Shown here piece by piece: positions 9,961 to 11,179 of a DNA stretch of 11,179 bases. The position numbers were made by a program, and so were the translations under genes. This stretch comes from Conidiobolus incongruus B7586. Its lineage: Eukaryota; Entomophthoromycota; Entomophthoromycetes; Entomophthorales; Conidiobolaceae. The notes beneath the pieces were generated by a model that made no database searches, had not been told where the DNA came from, and saw only the letters and a list, made by a program, of their open reading frames with translations. Position 1 is the first letter of the stretch. Every line of letters begins with the position of its first letter. The stretch covers positions 1 to 11,179 of the forward strand of contig JNEM01015041.1 of assembly GCA_000697335.1 (NCBI GenBank), written 5' to 3'.

Positions 9961-10904
9961 AAGCAACTTTTAATAATAAAGTATTATCTAAATTAATAAT
10001 TTATTGCTAGGTAAATTACTTTAAAGTTAAAAGAGAAACTACCTAAAAACTTGCTAAAATCTAGAAAACTAATTTCAACTGTTATTTTTCTAATTATTAA
10101 TAAAATAAAAAATTATATTGAAAAACACCTTTTTATTTCAGCTAAAGAATTATCAAGATATTTTAATACTAGCTATATAAGTATTTTAAATATATTAAAG
10201 CTTAAATTAAAATTAATTAATAAAAATATAAAATGGGTATCTTATAATTTAACTAAAACTTAAAAAAAACTAGAGTAGCTATTATTAAACAAAACTTACT
10301 AAAATATAACTAAAAACCAAAGCTTTAATAATAAATTATTACAATTAATAAATCTTAAATTCTTTTGTATAATCCTTTATCAAAATATAAATCAAAGTGT
10401 TAGATTAAGCTAAATCAACCCCTTTTACAAATTCCCTTAAAAAAACACTTTATTAATAAGCAAATGTTAATTATTATAATAGATTATAATAGCATATCCT
10501 ATTTTTATTTAGTTCTTAAAAGAAAATCAATTAATATTAAACTTTATATAACTTTTTTAAATAAAACTATTTCTAATTATTATTCTCAATATAATTTAAG
10601 AAGACCTATTATTTTACATGATAATTGTAAAATATATAAATCTAAAATTGTAAAATACTTTCTAATTAAAAATAAATGGAAAAAACTACCATATCAAGTG
10701 TATTCTTTAGATTATAACCTATATAATTATAATTGTTTTAGGTAATTAAAAAACTAGCTTCTAAGAAAGAAAATTTCTATAAAAAAATTTAATTGATTTG
10801 TGAAATATCAAATTTCAGTTTTTAATAAAAAGAACTATTTTTTAAGTATTAGATCTTTACTAAAAATATAACAAAAAGTTATTAGAAATAAAAGAAAATA
10901 TTAA
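9961..10904 (+). pseudogene. mariner transposase pseudogene, copy 2
   Basis: DD34D mariner transposase remnant. A leading stretch up to LISTVIFLIINKIK looks like the first helix-turn-helix. HLFISAKELSRYFNTSYISI, then LNIL, is the second, matching the family pattern SxxELxxxxxxSxxxVxxxL. KWVSYNLT corresponds to the signature WVPHxLT. The first catalytic site reads INKS-stop in place of the family DESW (10347-10358). The second aspartate is intact in LHDN (10620-10622). The third site is asparagine (10725-10727) in SLDYNLYNYNCF, where mariner has SPDLAPSDYxLF, exactly 35 residues after the HDN aspartate. The first and second sites lie 91 codons apart in one frame, close to the spacing in Mos1. 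The C-terminus (RSLLKI-stop-QKVIRNKRKY) ends at 10902-10904. The frame changes once, by a 1-base loss in the A-run near 10262-10271. The two longest open pieces are 10051-10263 (a TTG codon, not a real start) and 10464-10745. The original start is upstream and lost. Confidence 0.88.
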
Positions 10905-10965
10905 TTTTATAATATATATTTATTCTTACTTATTATATATTAAAATATTTATTTTTTTTCAATCA

Positions 10966-10988
10966 CAAAAAATTCCCATTATTTAAAT
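10966..10988 (+). repeat. mariner copy 2 terminal inverted repeat, transposase 3' side
   Basis: Read inward on the minus strand: atttaaataatgggaatttt then ttg. It is nearly identical to the same end of copy 1; the outermost base differs G versus A, itself a transition. ta at 10989-10990 lies immediately outside, matching the TA target preference of mariner. Confidence 0.65.
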
Positions 10989-11179
10989 TACAAAGTAATA
11001 TATTTAATATTTTAATTATATTTAGTTAAAATTATTTTGTTTTTTTTTTAAATTTGAATTTTAAAATACATATTTTTTAGCTATATAAAATATATTAAAT
11101 AATATATACTTATTTATTAAAACTTGAACTTATTAAAATTTAATTAATAAAATTAAAAAATATTTTTAAATATATATAA
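10989..11179. other. AT-rich tail, nothing recognisable
   Basis: A/T runs and short ta-rich stretches to the end of the window. No frame, motif or repeat can be supported. Confidence 0.6.

Larger units (their letters stand above)
9693..10988 (+). mobile_element. Tc1/mariner DNA transposon, degenerate copy 2
   Basis: About 1.3 kb element, the better preserved of two copies; its inverted partner is 4933-6229. It carries one transposase gene in the plus direction. The right end is fairly clear: similarity to copy 1 stops at 10988 and ta follows at 10989-10990. The left end is tentative, with ta at 9691-9692 the best candidate. The terminal repeats share atgggaa followed by a T run. The copy is inactive: the transposase has lost two catalytic aspartates, has several stops, and has a 1-base loss relative to copy 1 at about 10270. 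The changes are mainly transitions of the type RIP produces. Confidence 0.88.

Noticed and set aside
10051-10263. Independent 70-residue protein gene starting at TTG
   Set aside because: It is the helix-turn-helix part of the copy 2 transposase. The frame is merely open from a TTG codon and continues into the rest of the pseudogene after a 1-base shift.
1-11179. Organellar or bacterial origin
   Set aside because: No mitochondrial or plastid gene, rRNA or tRNA is present in 11 kb and there are no tightly packed genes. The mariner pair with RIP-like decay fits a fungal nuclear genome better.

Overview
This is a very AT-rich, gene-poor stretch of what is most likely a eukaryotic nuclear genome. 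I infer a fungus, probably an ascomycete with RIP-type (repeat-induced point) mutation, but host identity is not proven by the sequence. No host gene, tRNA, rRNA, CRISPR array or bacterial-type operon could be supported. AT content varies sharply. By hand count, 6241-6300 has 4 G+C in 60 bases, while 6661-6720 has 27 in 60.

Layout: 1 to about 3990 is AT-rich, stop-riddled DNA with no recognisable gene. About 3990-4932 is even more AT-rich and carries an exact 19-base Tn5/Nextera mosaic end at 4395-4413, a sequencing-library sequence that makes the join at this point suspect. 4933-6229 is a dead Tc1/mariner-superfamily DNA transposon (copy 1), with its transposase on the minus strand. 6230-6490 is near-pure AT. 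About 6495-6955 is a sharply bounded island of much higher GC with several short perfect hairpins and no identified function. 6956-9692 is again AT-rich and featureless. 9693-10988 is a second dead copy of the same mariner element (copy 2), transposase on the plus strand. 10989-11179 is AT-rich tail.

The two mariner copies form an inverted pair about 3.46 kb apart. They are each about 1.3 kb, the standard size for mariner, and the transposase is recognised from the WVPH-type signature, the HDN motif, the D-(34)-D spacing and the C-terminal tail. A hand alignment of 60 bases between them shows 10 differences, 9 of them transitions. The protein-level damage (Q to stop, H to Y, D to N, E to K, W to stop) fits C-to-T change on either strand, mostly in CpA context, as RIP gives. 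Different catalytic aspartates are lost in the two copies, so each decayed separately and neither can encode a working enzyme.

I found no convincing new biological system. The observations most worth acting on are the adapter sequence inside the contig, the RIP-like decay of the mariner pair, and the unexplained GC island.
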